Assembly: GCF_000002865.3 (NCBI RefSeq)
Contig: NW_001865041.1
Span: 516,421-580,420 of the forward strand
Length of the DNA: 64,000 bases
Reading direction: 5' to 3'
DNA from: Monosiga brevicollis MX1
Taxonomy: Eukaryota > Opisthokonta > Choanoflagellata > Craspedida > Salpingoecidae
A program made the position numbers and the translations under genes. Of this stretch, positions 10,059-21,845 are shown in pieces. The notes under the pieces were generated by a model. The model had not been told where the DNA came from and did not search any database. It worked only from the letters and a program-made list of their open reading frames with translations. Every line of letters begins with the position of its first letter. Positions within the stretch are counted from its first letter, which is position 1.

Positions 10059-12319
10059 ATGGAGGCTGGCCGCTCCAGCAGTAGTGGGGCTGGACTAAGC
10101 GCTTCCCCTCCGGCGTCAAAGGCGCTGCCCTTCCTCCAAAACAATCGGTGAGCTTTGCACGCGATCTCGCCGCGCCGCGGGTTGTTTGGGTTGTTTAGCA
10201 GTGCATGCATGGACAAAGCCTGCGGGCGACGCCCAGCCTCCCCCGCCTCGCTGCTCGTTTCTCCGCTGTCACGTTGAACGAGGCGCGTCCTTATGCGTCG
10301 TGTCAACATTGTGCTTCGTCCATTGCACTTAGGTTGCATGGCCGATCAGCTTCGGCCCGCCTACCGCAACCCCGGTCAACCTCTGCTCGCGCCGCCTCGG
10401 CACGTCCTGCAGCGTCCGCGCGGCCAGCGACCACAACCGCCAGCCGAAGTGGATTAAACACCCGCTCTCTGTCTGCCACGCTACGACCTGCCGGGAGCAC
10501 TGTGCCTAAATTTATACATCGGATCCTTGCTCAGCTGGAGGCTGATCTTCGCCGTCAAATCGAACCCCATAGTTTGCCCGTCGCCGTGCGTCTGCAGCCC
10601 CACCGCGATGCCTTCCAGCAGTTGTGCGAAGCTACGCCTGCCTACCAGCCCCTCTTGGCTCGACTGCGTACCGAGTACGATGCCGTCATCATGGACTTGG
10701 ATGCACGCATCCAAGAACTCGTGGCTCTGCGCCAACAGTCGGCTTTGACCGAACAGCGCCACCTGCAAGAAGTCGATCGCCTACGCGAACACGCTCGCAA
10801 TGAGCATGCATCTGCTACCGTACATGTAGACGACTCGCGCCGACAAATACGCGAGCAGCAACACCGCATCGCTGATCTTGAAGCCCAAGTACAACGCCTC
10901 AGTGACGAACTGGTGCTGGTAGGTCTCGCCGGCTTTAGTCCATACCAACCTCGTTCCCGACCCCCTTCCGCACGACTCGCTGCTCGCAGCATCGTCTCAT
11001 TGTCCTTGAACCCATCCTGTGACTTGCGGTTGACCACGCTCTCTTCAAACCTTTGACGCCAACCAATCAGGAGTCGGAGCGTGGTCGAAATGAAAAGGCT
11101 GCCCGCTTGCTGATGGTGAACCGCTTGCACCAATACTCGGCCGAAGGCCTAGTCGCGACACCTTCACACAACCTGAGTGGCTCTGCAAACGCCGCTCTCC
11201 ATGCCCAAAGCGTCAATCTGCAAGCTTCCCCATTGCCAAGTGGCTTGCACATGGCAGACTCGGTCATCGAGGCTGAGTTGGCCACGCTGCAGCTGAAAAA
11301 TCAGCAGCTGCAGACGGAACTTGACCGCGTCGTCACCAATTTTCGGGAAGCTGTCACAGTGCGCGATCCGCAAATGCAGCAACGGCTCTTAGAAGCAGAG
11401 AATAACCTTGCCGCGGCACGCCTCGAAAATCACGACTTGCACGCACGCGTCGAGTACGATGCTTGCTGGCTCGCCCTTAATCATCTTCCTTGTTATAACC
11501 CAACATCCGCCACCCCTGCTTTTCACTGGCACAGTCTCACATTGAAGCTTGAACGTCACCCCTTATCATGTCTGTTTGCTATCTAGAACGCTGTCCAGCA
11601 CTCACGAACAGATGAAAGCTCGTATGGAGCGAGAAGCCAAACTCTTATTAACGACCCAAGTCGAGTTGGCTCGCGTGCGCCAAAAGCTGGAGGCCGCGGG
11701 GTTGGAGGATGTTGGTACGTTTCTTCAAATACGGCTTGGGACTTAACGTGGGCAAAGCGGTGCTCAGACGTGAAAGATTTGACATAAGCTTTCCTCTGCT
11801 ACACCCGTACCTTCTAGTGATCGAGGAGAATAAGTTACCTCCCACACAAGCCGAATCCGTCCGGCAACTCTTTCGAACGTCGGCTCGCTTGACCGACCTC
11901 GAGGTATGATTGCCTTGTCTGGGCCTTGACCCGTGCTTCATGTTCAGTGAGGCTACCTTCCAGGTGAAGCGTCAATCTTTCACTATGACGCCCTTCGTGC
12001 TGCTCCTGCTTCCCAACAGTGGACGTTGGAAGAGACACGTCTCTGCTTGCATGACATCGCACAAACACTGCGCCTCGGCTCCACCGACACAATGCTGTTG
12101 GAGGACGTCGTCGCCACTTACGCCGATGACAATGCTGAGGCGCTCTTGACCAACGCTGAGACACTTCTTCGCAACATTTATGCTGCGTGCACAGTGTACG
12201 CCAGTTTGGTGCCGGCAGCGCACGAGTTTTTGACCTGGATTCGAGGCGGCCCGGAGGCGCCTGTGCTCAGTGAATTGGCTGAGTTGGCGGCGCATGCTGA
12301 CCACGTGGCACCTCTGTAG
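10059..12319 (+). CDS. TSNAXIP1-like coiled-coil protein
   Basis: Multi-exon gene from ATG 10059 (MEAGRSSSSGAG) to the stop at 12317-12319. After a Ser/Ala/Arg-rich N-terminus, an exon near 10500-10700 carries PKFIHRILAQLEADL, RLQPHRDAFQQLCE and YQPLLARLRTEYDAVI. This matches the N-terminal domain of translin-associated factor X-interacting protein 1 as I know it (arginine-rich LRLQ…F…YKPLL…IKNEY pattern). Long charged coiled coils follow (RRQIREQQHRIADLEAQVQR; THEQMKARMEREAKLLL) and a helical C-terminus. Animal relatives are linked to sperm and motile cilia, so a flagellar role is a reasonable inference in a flagellate. The join to the last exon, with HYDALRAAPASQQWTLEE, is not settled in phase. 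Confidence 0.6.
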
Positions 12320-12783
12320 GCGCTGTGCGCTCCTTTTTGACTATGTCGCGTCGCAAAAGCTATTCCCTTGCCGTGCCACCATGAATGTAAAACTGATTCA
12401 ACTGAATTGAGCGCTCTGAGAGCAGCTCGAGCGATGGCATCAAACTCTGACGCGTGTGGGCCCACAACTAAGTCTTTATCAAGTTAAAAACTCAATGGGG
12501 CAAGATGACTAACAAAATGAAAAAAATTTGTAGTGGAAGAAGAGAAAAGAAGAACAGAGTACTCTCAAGCCTAATTAACGGGTAAAAAGAACAAAGGCGA
12601 TGGTGTTGCTGTATGACTCATGACAGCAGAGCCACCATATCGATGATGTGTTGCTTGCCTCCGGGCGCTCAGCGCCCGTGGTGCACAAAAGAAGAGGGAG
12701 AAAAAAAACAGAACATTGTACAGAAGCTGCCAAGTGGATACTTGAGTACCAAACCAGAGTCGATAGGAGAACCGTCACTGGGT
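12320..12783. other. Convergent intergenic region
   Basis: Lies between the stops of two genes facing each other and is A-rich near 12490-12560. No gene or structured element was seen. It probably holds both 3' untranslated regions. Confidence 0.5.
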
Positions 12784-15700
12784 TTACGAAGGCTGTTGCG
12801 CAACATCAATGCCAACAGGCCCCCCGCTGGCGACGGCGAACAGACGAAGAACTCCCGAAGGTAGATCCATGACCACAAAATCAGTGCCATCGTCTGATGC
12901 TCGCGTGATGGTGAGAGTACCTTCTTCCGGAACCAAAGTCAGAATGAGCTCGTCGCCTTCCTCAAAGTTGAAGGCGGCGCCCTCGAGAAGATTGCCGTGA
13001 ACCGCACCCACAGAAGAGATGGCAGCCACAAAGGGTGAAGACAAGATGGACGTGGCCGTGTTGGTAGTGGCCGTACAGCCAATGGCCACCCAGTTGGCAT
13101 CGTCAAGCTCCGACACATTAACAACCAAGGTGCAGGGCATGCCCACAGGTACAGAAAAAGCATGTGCCATTCGCTCAAGGCGGTTGGATGTGTGCGGCAA
13201 AAAGATGCGCATGTCATTCAGCACGCCAAAGGGCGCCTCGGATAGTGATGCATCCCTGTAAACAAACAAGGTCCCAATCGAGACACAGAACAGTGCAACG
13301 GTAAGTAAGCTTGGGACAGAAGAAAGAGCGAGAGCAGGATGAGCTTTCAACGGTTGCACAGGCCCACGCACCAGGACAAAGGTTGCAACGGGGTTGTGGG
13401 TGGCTCTTGCGTTCGATGCGAGATGTGGCGATGATTGTGGGGGTTGGAATGGGAAGCAATGGCATCCAGGATGCGCGACGACTCGATGAGGCCATCCGCG
13501 CGGACGACGGACAAAAGGCTGTCCAGGTCGATAAGATTGAGGCGCAGGCAGGCCAAAGGCTCGGCCACAAGCTCCTCAATGCTGAGATCGCAACGGAAAG
13601 ACATTTGCTTCGCCCACGCCACAACAGTACGATAGAGCTCAAGTTCACTCATGCCTTGGATTGCATCAAGCTGCATGATGATGGCTAGTTCCTCGGGGCG
13701 AACATCGGCCTGGACAAGGCGCGAGGGCTGAAGCAGCTCGCGCGCGTGACTGCCGACGTGCTGAAGAGCTTGTTCGGCCAAGAAAAGGTTCTCCTCGCGC
13801 AGACTACGCACCAGCACGTCGAGGGCGGATTCGGCATCGATATTTTGTGTCAAAATGCTGTTGCACAAAACTTCGAGGTGGGCAAGACCATAAGTCTCGG
13901 CCATGAGAAGGACGGCGCGAACGGTGGTGCCTTGAAGCCGAAGTTCACCCGTGTGGCACCACGTAATGACAGCGGCGAAGGCATTCGCATCGACGGAAGG
14001 CAGCGCCACGGTGACTTGAGGAATATCCCGGCTAGCAGCGAAATAAGGCTTGAACATGGCCTCAAACGTGGAACTATGCATGGCCAAGATGGCAGACAAG
14101 GCAAAAATGGATTCCTGTTGGGGGCCAACCAGGAAGCGAATGTTGCAAAGATCATGGCGCTGCTCAAGCATATCCAGCATTGTGCGAGCAAGGACGTGAG
14201 GTGAATGGTGACTTTCCACGCCGCCCTTATTGGCACGACTTGTCATGGTGGAATAGTTGGAGGTGGCTGGCGCGACAAGAAGATTGTGGGTATCAAGGGG
14301 ACGGCCCATTCCACGGACAGCCGGGGGGGAGGCCCGCGAGCCGTGTGCGTTGACGTGTGTGACCATGCCGTCGGATGTGTGGCTGTGGGGACCCACGAGG
14401 TCAGCGGGCGAGGTGACGGCGGAGCGCCGACGGGCGAGAGCTGCCAGGACGCGCTTGCGGGAGCGCGAGCGCGGCCGTGCATCCGAGTTGGATCGAACGG
14501 ACATGGCTCGGTCGGCAAACGGGGATGGTGCGTTGGGCGTTGGGAGTGAGCGGTGGTCAAGCGTGCGAAAAGCCGTGGGTGTGGGCGAGCCTTTGCGAGG
14601 CCCATTGCGCCCGCTTTGGGCGGGGCTGTTGGGATCTGGCCGTAGGGGGACACCTGCTGCACTCTTTTGCATACGGGAGATGGCATCGGCGGCTTGCATG
14701 AGTTGGCTGTGCAACACGTACTCGCCCTCTCGAAACTTGATGGGGGCACTCTGTGGCGCGGCAGCATGGGCGTCTGCGGGTCGAGGACTGGCGGGCATCA
14801 TTTGTTGGGCCGATGGAAGGGAACCCATTGAGCCGACGTCCCGGCGTGGAAGGAGGCTAGCAGACGCGGACGCCAATTCGGTGGTGGTGGCGGGCATAGC
14901 TACCGGCTTGGTAGGACCTGACTCGGAGGCGGGTCGAGGTGCAGCCTTTTCTTGCAACTGGTCCACAGAGACGTAAGAATTCTGGACGGTAGCGGCTTTG
15001 GTGGCATGTGAAGCGATCGTGGAGGTGGTGGTGACGTCGGTGATCGGCGAGGTGACGGTCGAGGCACGGGGGGAAGCTTGCTTCTGGTGTTGGTGATTTG
15101 AGTCAAAGAGAGCGGCAAAGAGACCTTGAGCCCCCTGGTGTTCGTTGACTTGAAAGGATGTGCCAGCAAGAGCCTTGCGCAGCACATCCCATTCAATGTC
15201 TTGGGGCGGGGTGGGGAGATGTGGGGAGGCGGTGGCGGTGGCGGTGGCGGCCATGTCTGTGGGTGCCGATGTGGAGATTGGCTTGCCGGGTGTGTCGTGA
15301 GGAGGGGGTACGGAAGCAGCAGCGGTGTCACTGGCTGCCGTGGTACTGGCTCGGGTGCTTTTCAACTGAGCAAGATCGCCCGCCGACGCCGGACGATCAA
15401 AAAGGGGGTGGCGCGTGATGATGGGCTGTGGTGGCGAGAGTGTTGCAATGCCGCTGCTCAAGAGGGAAGGTGAGCCGCGAGTGCCGGCCGTGGAGTGAGC
15501 AGAGGCACGATGGCCGTGTGGGCGGGTGGGATGTGCGGATGGACTGGCCGGGCCATTGGCCAAGCCGGAGCCAAAAGAAGGGGAGCCAGCGGCGGAAGGG
15601 GTTTGTGGTCGCGAATGACGGCGAGGCCTGCGACTGCCAATGCCAAGAACACCTTCGAGTTCGGAATCTGTTTCAGGTTCGGTGTGTTCGTCGGGACTGT

Positions 15701-16904
15701 CCGCGGCGGTGGTGGCGGTCGGGCGTCGAACGAGGTGGGTCGAGGGCGCCGAGGGCGCGCCGACCGAGCCCGCGGGCAAAGAAGGACAAGCAGCAGACGG
15801 GCGGTCACTCGTGCTTTGCACGCTCGTCCGGAGGTGGCTCTGCGTGTGACGAGGGCTGGGAATCTGGTAATAATGCGACTGGACCCGGCTTGAACCCGGC
15901 ACGGTGGCGGTGAGGGAAGGAGAAGAGGCAAAGGGGGAGGGCGCCACCAGACTAGATGGCGATTGCTGCTGGTGCAGGGTGCGGTGGTCGGGTTGGGAGC
16001 CTGTGGAAGCTGATGAGGCGGAAACAGAAGCGAGGGCAGCGGCTTGAATGGTTTGGTGATGCGGCAAGGCCGAAGTGAGGTGCGCGTTCTCTGGGGAATT
16101 GGCCGCAACAACAACAACGGTGGAACTGGTGTGCAAAGGCTCGAGGTCGTCTTGTTGTCCTCGCTTCGTCGGAACCTCGTCTGTCGTAGGTGGCACGGTG
16201 TGGGAAGCCAGTGCGGGCGAATTGGCCCTGGTTTGTGGCGATGGGCTTGAAACGTTGGGGGTTTCTTTGGAATCGTCGGGAGAATGGGGATGATTGCTAG
16301 ATGTGGTTCTGGTTCTGGTGCCGGGGCTGGTCTTGGTCTTGGTCTTGATGCTGGTGGTGCTCTTGGTGCGCCACGGCATGTGGTCGGTAATGGTGTGGGG
16401 TTGGGTCCTGGAGACGGGAGAGATGCGCGGGGGCGAGGGCAGGGGCGAGCTGGGGCTCAGGTCTGGCGCATGATGATGCTCCTTGTGGTGGAGGGAGATA
16501 ACGTCCTCCTCGCTGTCGGTGCCCTCGTCGCTCTTGTGGTCGCTCTTGTCGTCGTCGCTGTTGTCGCTGCTGTTGTCGCTGTCACAGGGCTCAAGGGTTT
16601 TGGTTGGCGTGGATTCTGGTGAATTTATTTGTTGAGCAGGTGTCGCTGTTGGTGCTGGTGCAGGAGCAGGTGCTGATACTGGTGCTGGTGTTGGTGCAGC
16701 AGGGTCCACTCGCGGTATTGATGAAGGCGGTGCAGGCTGCATGACGAAGGAGTGCAAGAGGCAGAGAGAGCAAGGGAAGAAAAGCAAAGGGGATGTTCTG
16801 GGGAGGGGAGGTGGGGGTTTCGTCTGTGTGTCTGGCGGTAGGGGAAGGGTGATGTTTAGGTTTGGCCTGAGTTCCCGGGAACTGGGTAGTACAGAATCTT
16901 CCAT
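12784..16904 (-). CDS. BTB-BACK protein with long disordered N-terminus and SPRY-like C-terminus
   Basis: A large exon (16904 to about 13368) splices TG|G in phase to a second exon (13262-12784), joining …PLSW to DASLSEAPFGVLND. The first 750 or so residues are low-complexity Ser/Pro/Thr with acidic runs and look disordered. A BTB domain follows (HDLCNIRFLVG, FALSAILAMHSSTFEAMF, HTGELRLQGTTVRAVLLMAE), then a BACK domain (ELYRTVVAWAKQM; PLACLRLNLIDL). The last 165 residues contain FNFEEGDELILTLVPEEG and FVVMDLPSGVLRLFAV, similar to a SPRY or NHR fold. Proteins of this class are usually Cullin-3 substrate adaptors. The true start may be MQPAPPSSIP at 16743, because the sequence before it resembles a pyrimidine-rich splice acceptor. 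Confidence 0.85.
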
Positions 16905-17388
16905 GCGGCTTTACACAACAACACAGTACCCACGATCTGTTTGTCTGACAACGGACCAAATCTTCATTCTTTCTTTTGGTTGCTTCACCCTCCCACCAAA
17001 AGGCCTCCTCGACGTCAAGGGCATGTGGACGCTTCGAAATTTTAGGGACATGCCCTCGGGATGCTGGCTGATTCTCGGGAAGTTGCAGTGACGAAGAACA
17101 AAGAATTCTTCTGATTCCAAGTCCTGCGAACATCTCGCGAAAACAGTGAGAGAGTCGGGCCATTCTTGTCATCCAGACGCGAACTCAGTGAGATCACTGC
17201 TTTCGCGCTCATTTGGCTCTGTCGCTTCTGCCGTCTTCTCGCAACACGCCAACTGACGACGCCGCGACTGGCTTCGACCTCGGCTCGGCAGGACTTGCTC
17301 GCTGTTTGGCGGCCTGGCTACCTGCCCTTTCAACCCCTCACTCAGTACTCCAGCTTGACTGTTCAATTCTATTCGTGGACACAGCACC
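16905..17388. promoter_or_regulatory. Divergent promoter, BTB-BACK (-) / GET3 (+)
   Basis: A 484-base interval between two outward-facing start codons. No coding signal of its own. A bidirectional promoter is inferred from position only. Confidence 0.45.
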
Positions 17389-18783
17389 ATGGCAGCGGCA
17401 ACCGTGGACGCAAGTGAGCTGGGAGAGGATGACCTCGTCTTCGAGCCCACCATCCAGAATCTCATCGACCAGGAAACACTCAAGTACATCTTTGTCGGTG
17501 GCAAGGGCGGCGTCGGCAAATCAACGTGCAGCTCTTGCATTGCCATCCGTCTAGCCGAGGCCGGCCGACGCGTGCTCCTCATCTCCACCGACCCCGCGCA
17601 CAACCTCAGCGACGCCTTTAACCAAAAGTTTGGCCCACGGCCCACCAAGGTCGACGGTCTCGATCGCCTCAGCTGCATGGTCCGTTTGTTGCAAGCCATC
17701 CCTGCCCCCTTGCTGCCATGACGCGTCCTGCCACTGCCCACTTGCTCATTCACCTTTGACTTGACTGATATCAACGCCATGCCTCCCCCTGGCAAGTAGG
17801 AGGTGGACCCCGTGGTCGGCTTTGAAGACCAGCTGGCCCAGCTAGAAGGTGCGCCGGCTCGCTCTCTCCATCCATGCCCGCACACACGCTGGCTTGCCCG
17901 CACACACGCTGGCTTGCCCGAAATGAAATGTGCTCCCAGCTCAGCCAGGCATGGTTGCTTGTGCTGCAGAACAAAATGCGGAACTTGCCTCCTTCCTCAA
18001 GGGTTTTGGCTTCTCCCTGCCCGGCATTGACGAAGCTACCAGTTTTTCCCAAATCATGAAGTACATTCCTTGCTGATTTGACCCGTGCGCAAAAGGCTGC
18101 GTGTTGCTTGAATGACGTCTTGGATTTTATTTCTGTTGCTATTTTCGTGTCTTTTTTTTTTTTTTTTTTTGGAACTCATGCCCACTGCCTACCTCTAGGC
18201 TGGTCAAATCGCTTGATTTCGATGTCACCGTCTTCGACACGGCTCCCACCGGACACACCCTGTACGTCAACTCATGCAACTCACATGCACGCACGCACGC
18301 ACGCACGCACGCGCCCTCGTGCATACCCAACGTGCTCGGTCCACATGCCCACCCTCACCCTCACCCCTACGCACACACTCCTTGTAACAACCAACCCCAT
18401 TTTTAGGCGTTTGCTTCAAATGCCCGACTCGCTCAACAAAGCCATCGATAAGATCATCGGTCTCGACTCCTCCATGGGTGGCATGCTCTCCCAGGTATAA
18501 GCGCTGTCACCAAGTTGACCACGCTCGCTGCCACGGTCACTTTCAGCTTTTATTCCACCTCACATTTGCTGTCGCTTGTAGATGGGCTCTATGATGAACG
18601 TCGGCTCAGTTCTTGAAAAACTGCAGAGTGCCAAGGCCTCCATTGAAGAAGTTACACGCATCTTCAAAAATCCCGTACGTGCTGCCAACCCTCGCCCCAT
18701 TTTCACCCGCGTCCTTTCCTGGCCCTAACCTTGCAACCATGATGACCTGCCAGGAGCAAACTACCTTTGTCTGCGTCTGTAAA
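17389..18783 (+). CDS. GET3: GET3/ASNA1 tail-anchored protein targeting ATPase (3' end lost in gap)
   Basis: ATG at 17389. Residues 37-46 are the deviant Walker A loop [10 protein letters not shown], followed by switch-[20 protein letters not shown]. Later exons give the helical part ([28 protein letters not shown]), the switch-II strand [15 protein letters not shown], then [17 protein letters not shown] and [14 protein letters not shown], ending EQTTFVCVC just before the run of N. In the family this is followed by about 130 more residues, including a zinc-binding CxxC and the rest of the client-binding helices. These are absent here because of the gap, not because the gene is broken. GET3 is a cytosolic homodimer that hands tail-anchored membrane proteins to the ER. 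The small exons contrast with the long exon of the divergent BTB gene. Confidence 0.95.
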
Positions 18784-18833
18784 NNNNNNNNNNNNNNNNN
18801 NNNNNNNNNNNNNNNNNNNNNNNNNNNNNNNNN
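18784..18833. other. Assembly gap (50 N)
   Basis: A run of exactly 50 N separates the unfinished GET3 gene (+) from an unfinished beta-helix gene (-). The round number suggests a placeholder. Any frame reading across it is an artefact. Confidence 0.98.
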
Positions 18834-19858
18834 GCCTGAGATTTCAGGCAAGTCCAAGTGGCTCAGGTCCATCTCCCAGATGTTAGCACCCTCGGAGCTG
18901 GCCTTCCAGTTGCTAGGCAAGGCCATGCCACCAGACAGGGTCACGTTTTCACCATTGTATGCCATAATGGTCAGGTCCAGATCTGCCAGGCCCCCGACGC
19001 GCATGAGATGTGCCACTGACCCTGGCCGAGCGAGGGCACGGGGGCAACCAGCACCACCTACCATCGGGTGTGATAGTTATGGTGGATGAAACAAAGTAGG
19101 TGCCTTTGCGAAGGATGATGGTACGGGGTGTGCCACTTGCTGACGGCTGACGGGTAACGGCAAGGGCGTGCTCGATGGTCTTGAGAGGTTGGCTCTTGGT
19201 ACCATTGTTGTCATCGTTGCCGTTGCTTGCGTCCACAAAGACAACAAGACCAAGAGATGGCTCAGGGAAGACCGGTGTGAAGTTGGCTGGGGCATTGGGG
19301 GGCGCCGTCACGTTGAAGCTGCAGGCGTTGACCGATGCGAATCGTGAGAGAAATGTACGCAAAGCTCGCTCAGGGGTCACGGTAACGATTGTGGCCATGC
19401 CACCAGCCTCTCGAACTGCCAAGGCAATGACAATCACAGGCAGAAATTCAGAGGCATATCAATATAAGGGCACGCTACAGAAAATCGCACCATTGCGTTG
19501 CACCCCCGGGATCACCGCCAGGCAGGTTCAGGGCCGCGGCCACGCCTTGCCAGTCTTCAATGGATCGAAATGGTTGGATGTGGAACCCATACTCCATGGC
19601 CAAGTGGCGCATGCGACAGTCCGCATCTGCGGGTGCCTACATGTCTCGTGCAATTGAGTGGGACGCCAATCCCGCACGCCCCGCCGCAACAAGTAGGAAG
19701 GCAATGAGCAGCGCTTCCGGTCAGCAATTACGGTTGATCAAGGCTCAGACCGTCAGACTGCGGTGGAGAAGGCGGACATGGGCTCGGTGCATGCTTACCT
19801 GGCCAGAGACGGTGCTCAGGGCCATCAAACCCCCGAGGGTAAGCACCAACACTTGCAT
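18834..19858 (-). CDS. Secreted right-handed beta-helix protein (3' end lost in gap)
   Basis: ATG at 19858 opens a clear signal peptide (MQVLVLTLGGLMALSTVSGQ) followed by a GTAAGC donor. Next is an exon near 19630-19480 (RHLAMEYGFHIQPFRSIEDW). An exon at about 19420-19070 contains LVVFVDASNGNDDNNGT, SQPLKTIEHALAV and IILRKGTYFVSSTITI. This is the typical entry of a parallel beta-helix (pectate-lyase-like) domain, where short exposed strands wind into a solenoid. It splices in phase (…TPD to DLDLTIMAYNGENVTLSGG) into a last visible exon that runs into the gap. Most helix turns are therefore missing. Such folds often bind or cut polysaccharides, but no catalytic residues can be judged here. The joint between the signal-peptide exon and the next is not phase-verified. 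Confidence 0.75.
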
Positions 19859-20053
19859 GATGGCGTTGAGCAATCACGGAGATCGCCAAGACGACAAGCA
19901 GAAACAACCCAAGAAACGCCCAGTGCGAGTAGGATGGCGATGGCGAAATGGTCCCAGTGCGTCACTGACAGACACACACCCCACCACCAAGCACTCGCAC
20001 GCGCCAACAAAAGAGACGCAAAACATCAACAAGCAAAACATCTCTCAAACTCG

Positions 20054-20114
<61 letters not shown>

Positions 20115-20148
20115 CTCTCTCAGCTCTCTCACAGCTCTCTCTCAGCTC

Positions 20149-20181
<33 letters not shown>

Positions 20182-20215
20182 TTCTCCTCTCCCTCTCTCT
20201 CTCTCTCTCTCTCAT
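20054..20215. repeat. Long CT microsatellite
   Basis: About 160 bases of CTCTCT with scattered CAG, TAC and G interruptions, placed between the divergent beta-helix (-) and orphan (+) genes. It creates meaningless Ser/Leu-rich open frames. Confidence 0.95.
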
Positions 20216-20315
20216 CTGTCTTTTTGAAGAGTGTGACAAATTTCACACTTCCGTAGCTGCGTTTGCTGATTCTCTCTTTTTTGCATCAAAAGGACGGGGC
20301 GATGCCTTTGAGTAG

Positions 20316-21470
20316 ATGACACCGGATGTGGAGACGGCTGGGCTGGGATGCATGCCCGCACAGGCTGAACATAAGAGCATGGAGGGGGTAGGGCATGTGG
20401 AGTGGAAAGCTCCACACCAGGTTGAGGCGTACTTGGCTCAGGTGCGACGCGCAGCCCGTTGCCACGGCCTCGTGATGACCCGTCTTGTCTGCCTGGAGGC
20501 TCCGAACCGCCTAGCTGATGCCCGCGAGCGCGAACTCGTGGTTTGGCATACGGGTCTTGGCTTGGACCGAGCCCGCCTTGATGCCGCCATTCTTTCCCAT
20601 CTAGTCAGGCTTGACAACCACGCCAAAAACAAGTATCAAGCACCTTTCCCCCAGCATGCCTGTGAGGCCTCGGAGACCGGCTCAGAGTCAAGCGTCCGCC
20701 CCTTAGCCTTTGCAGCTCGCTGCAGCGCGCCACCACACAGCCGCTCATCCAAGTGGGCTGCGATCATCAATGGACACGACGCTTGGTCCGCATCATACAT
20801 CGCCATCGCATTATCGAGTGGCTCATCAACTTCCACCCTGGGTGGTGGTCACTCACAGCTCAGCCACGGCACTCAGCACAGCGCACGGGCTACCTTTCAC
20901 GGTCGACAAGCGACCCGATATGCCCTCACCATGGCCCAACTGGCCAAGGTTCAGGCGGACCGCAAACTTGAGCGCCGCTGCTATCTCTACGCCAGCTTGG
21001 GCTACTGGCAGCAAGGTGGGTTTGGGTTTCAAGTCTCCTGCGCACATCACGCGAGGCCTCGCCGACCGCCCCCGAGTCAAACCCTACCTCCGCTCTTTTG
21101 CTTTACCTTTCCATTCCACCGCATCCCATTGATCTGCTGTCCATTTTTGTCTGCAGGTTTGGTACAGTCAAGTCGCCGTCTTTTGCGGCACGTCCACCGC
21201 CTTCACCAGATCCATCCCGTTGACGCCGCAGTACGCCCCGAATACTGCACGCCGTCCCGTAGCCCTCCCCATGGCTGCCTCTCCGCACTTTCTCTCACGA
21301 CCAATGTCGCCCCTGATTCATGCATGACTTGCGTCGGGAACAGACAAAGCAAATGTATGCTGACATCAAAGGCCGGCTTCTATCGCAGGCCTCAACAGCA
21401 GCGACCTCTCGTACCGCTACTACGCCCAGCACGGGGCCAGACCAGAAGAATTAACTCTTGTGCCTACTAA
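20316..21470 (+). CDS. Unrecognised protein gene
   Basis: I do not recognise the family. An exon from about 20316 to 21015 has convincing coding character, for example HQVEAYLAQVRRAARCHG, LVMTRLVCLEAPNRLAD, RERELVVWHTGLGLDRARL and LERRCYLYASLGYWQQ. It ends at a GTGGGT donor. The matching acceptor, ttgtctgcag, lies near 21160. After it more than one frame stays open, so the C-terminus is unclear: one reading ends at 21470, another stops earlier near 21330. No signal peptide or membrane helix is evident. The gene is divergent from the beta-helix gene across a long CT tract. The start codon is simply the first ATG in the open frame. Confidence 0.45.
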   Translation: MTPDVETAGLGCMPAQAEHKSMEGVGHVEWKAPHQVEAYLAQVRRAARCHGLVMTRLVCLEAPNRLADARERELVVWHTGLGLDRARLDAAILSHLVRLDNHAKNKYQAPFPQHACEASETGSESSVRPLAFAARCSAPPHSRSSKWAAIINGHDAWSASYIAIALSSGSSTSTLGGGHSQLSHGTQHSARATFHGRQATRYALTMAQLAKVQADRKLERRCYLYASLGYWQQGGFGFQVSCAHHARPRRPPPSQTLPPLFCFTFPFHRIPLICCPFLSAGLVQSSRRLLRHVHRLHQIHPVDAAVRPEYCTPSRSPPHGCLSALSLTTNVAPDSCMTCVGNRQSKCMLTSKAGFYRRPQQQRPLVPLLRPARGQTRRINSCAY

Positions 21471-21845
21471 TTGACCAATAAACCACGGTGTCCTTTTTGA
21501 CTGCCTTTCAATCGTCACGCTTAGCTTGGCAAAACTGTGCTTATGCTTTCATAACTCAATTCATGGCCGTGACAGCCTCACACCAATACTGCAAACTCAA
21601 TGGGGAAGAAGACCACGTGTGGATACAAAGTGATGCGCGATGCAAGCACAAAACGCAAATGCAGCCATGATGACCCGAACAAACGTTGTGCAGCACGGCT
21701 CGGATACGGCAACACGGTCAGAAAACGAATGGTCTACAAGCATTGCCACAACAAAAAAAAAAGCTGAGCCTCAGCTCAAGACAGCAAGACAGGAACGGCG
21801 CAATGGCGCCCCCACACAAGTCGGATCTGAAAGCGTCGGGCGTCA
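21471..21845. other. Convergent intergenic region
   Basis: Between the orphan gene (+) and the phosphatase stop (-). A short A-run is present near 21750. Nothing else is recognised. Confidence 0.45.

Noticed and set aside
14257-14976. 239-codon plus-strand frame opposite the BTB gene
   Set aside because: Antisense shadow of a GC-rich low-complexity region.
18606-19089. Open frames on both strands reading straight through the N run
   Set aside because: They are made open by N and join unrelated genes on either side of the assembly gap.
19763-20315. Ser/Leu-rich frames over the CT tract
   Set aside because: Pure microsatellite translation with no other coding evidence.
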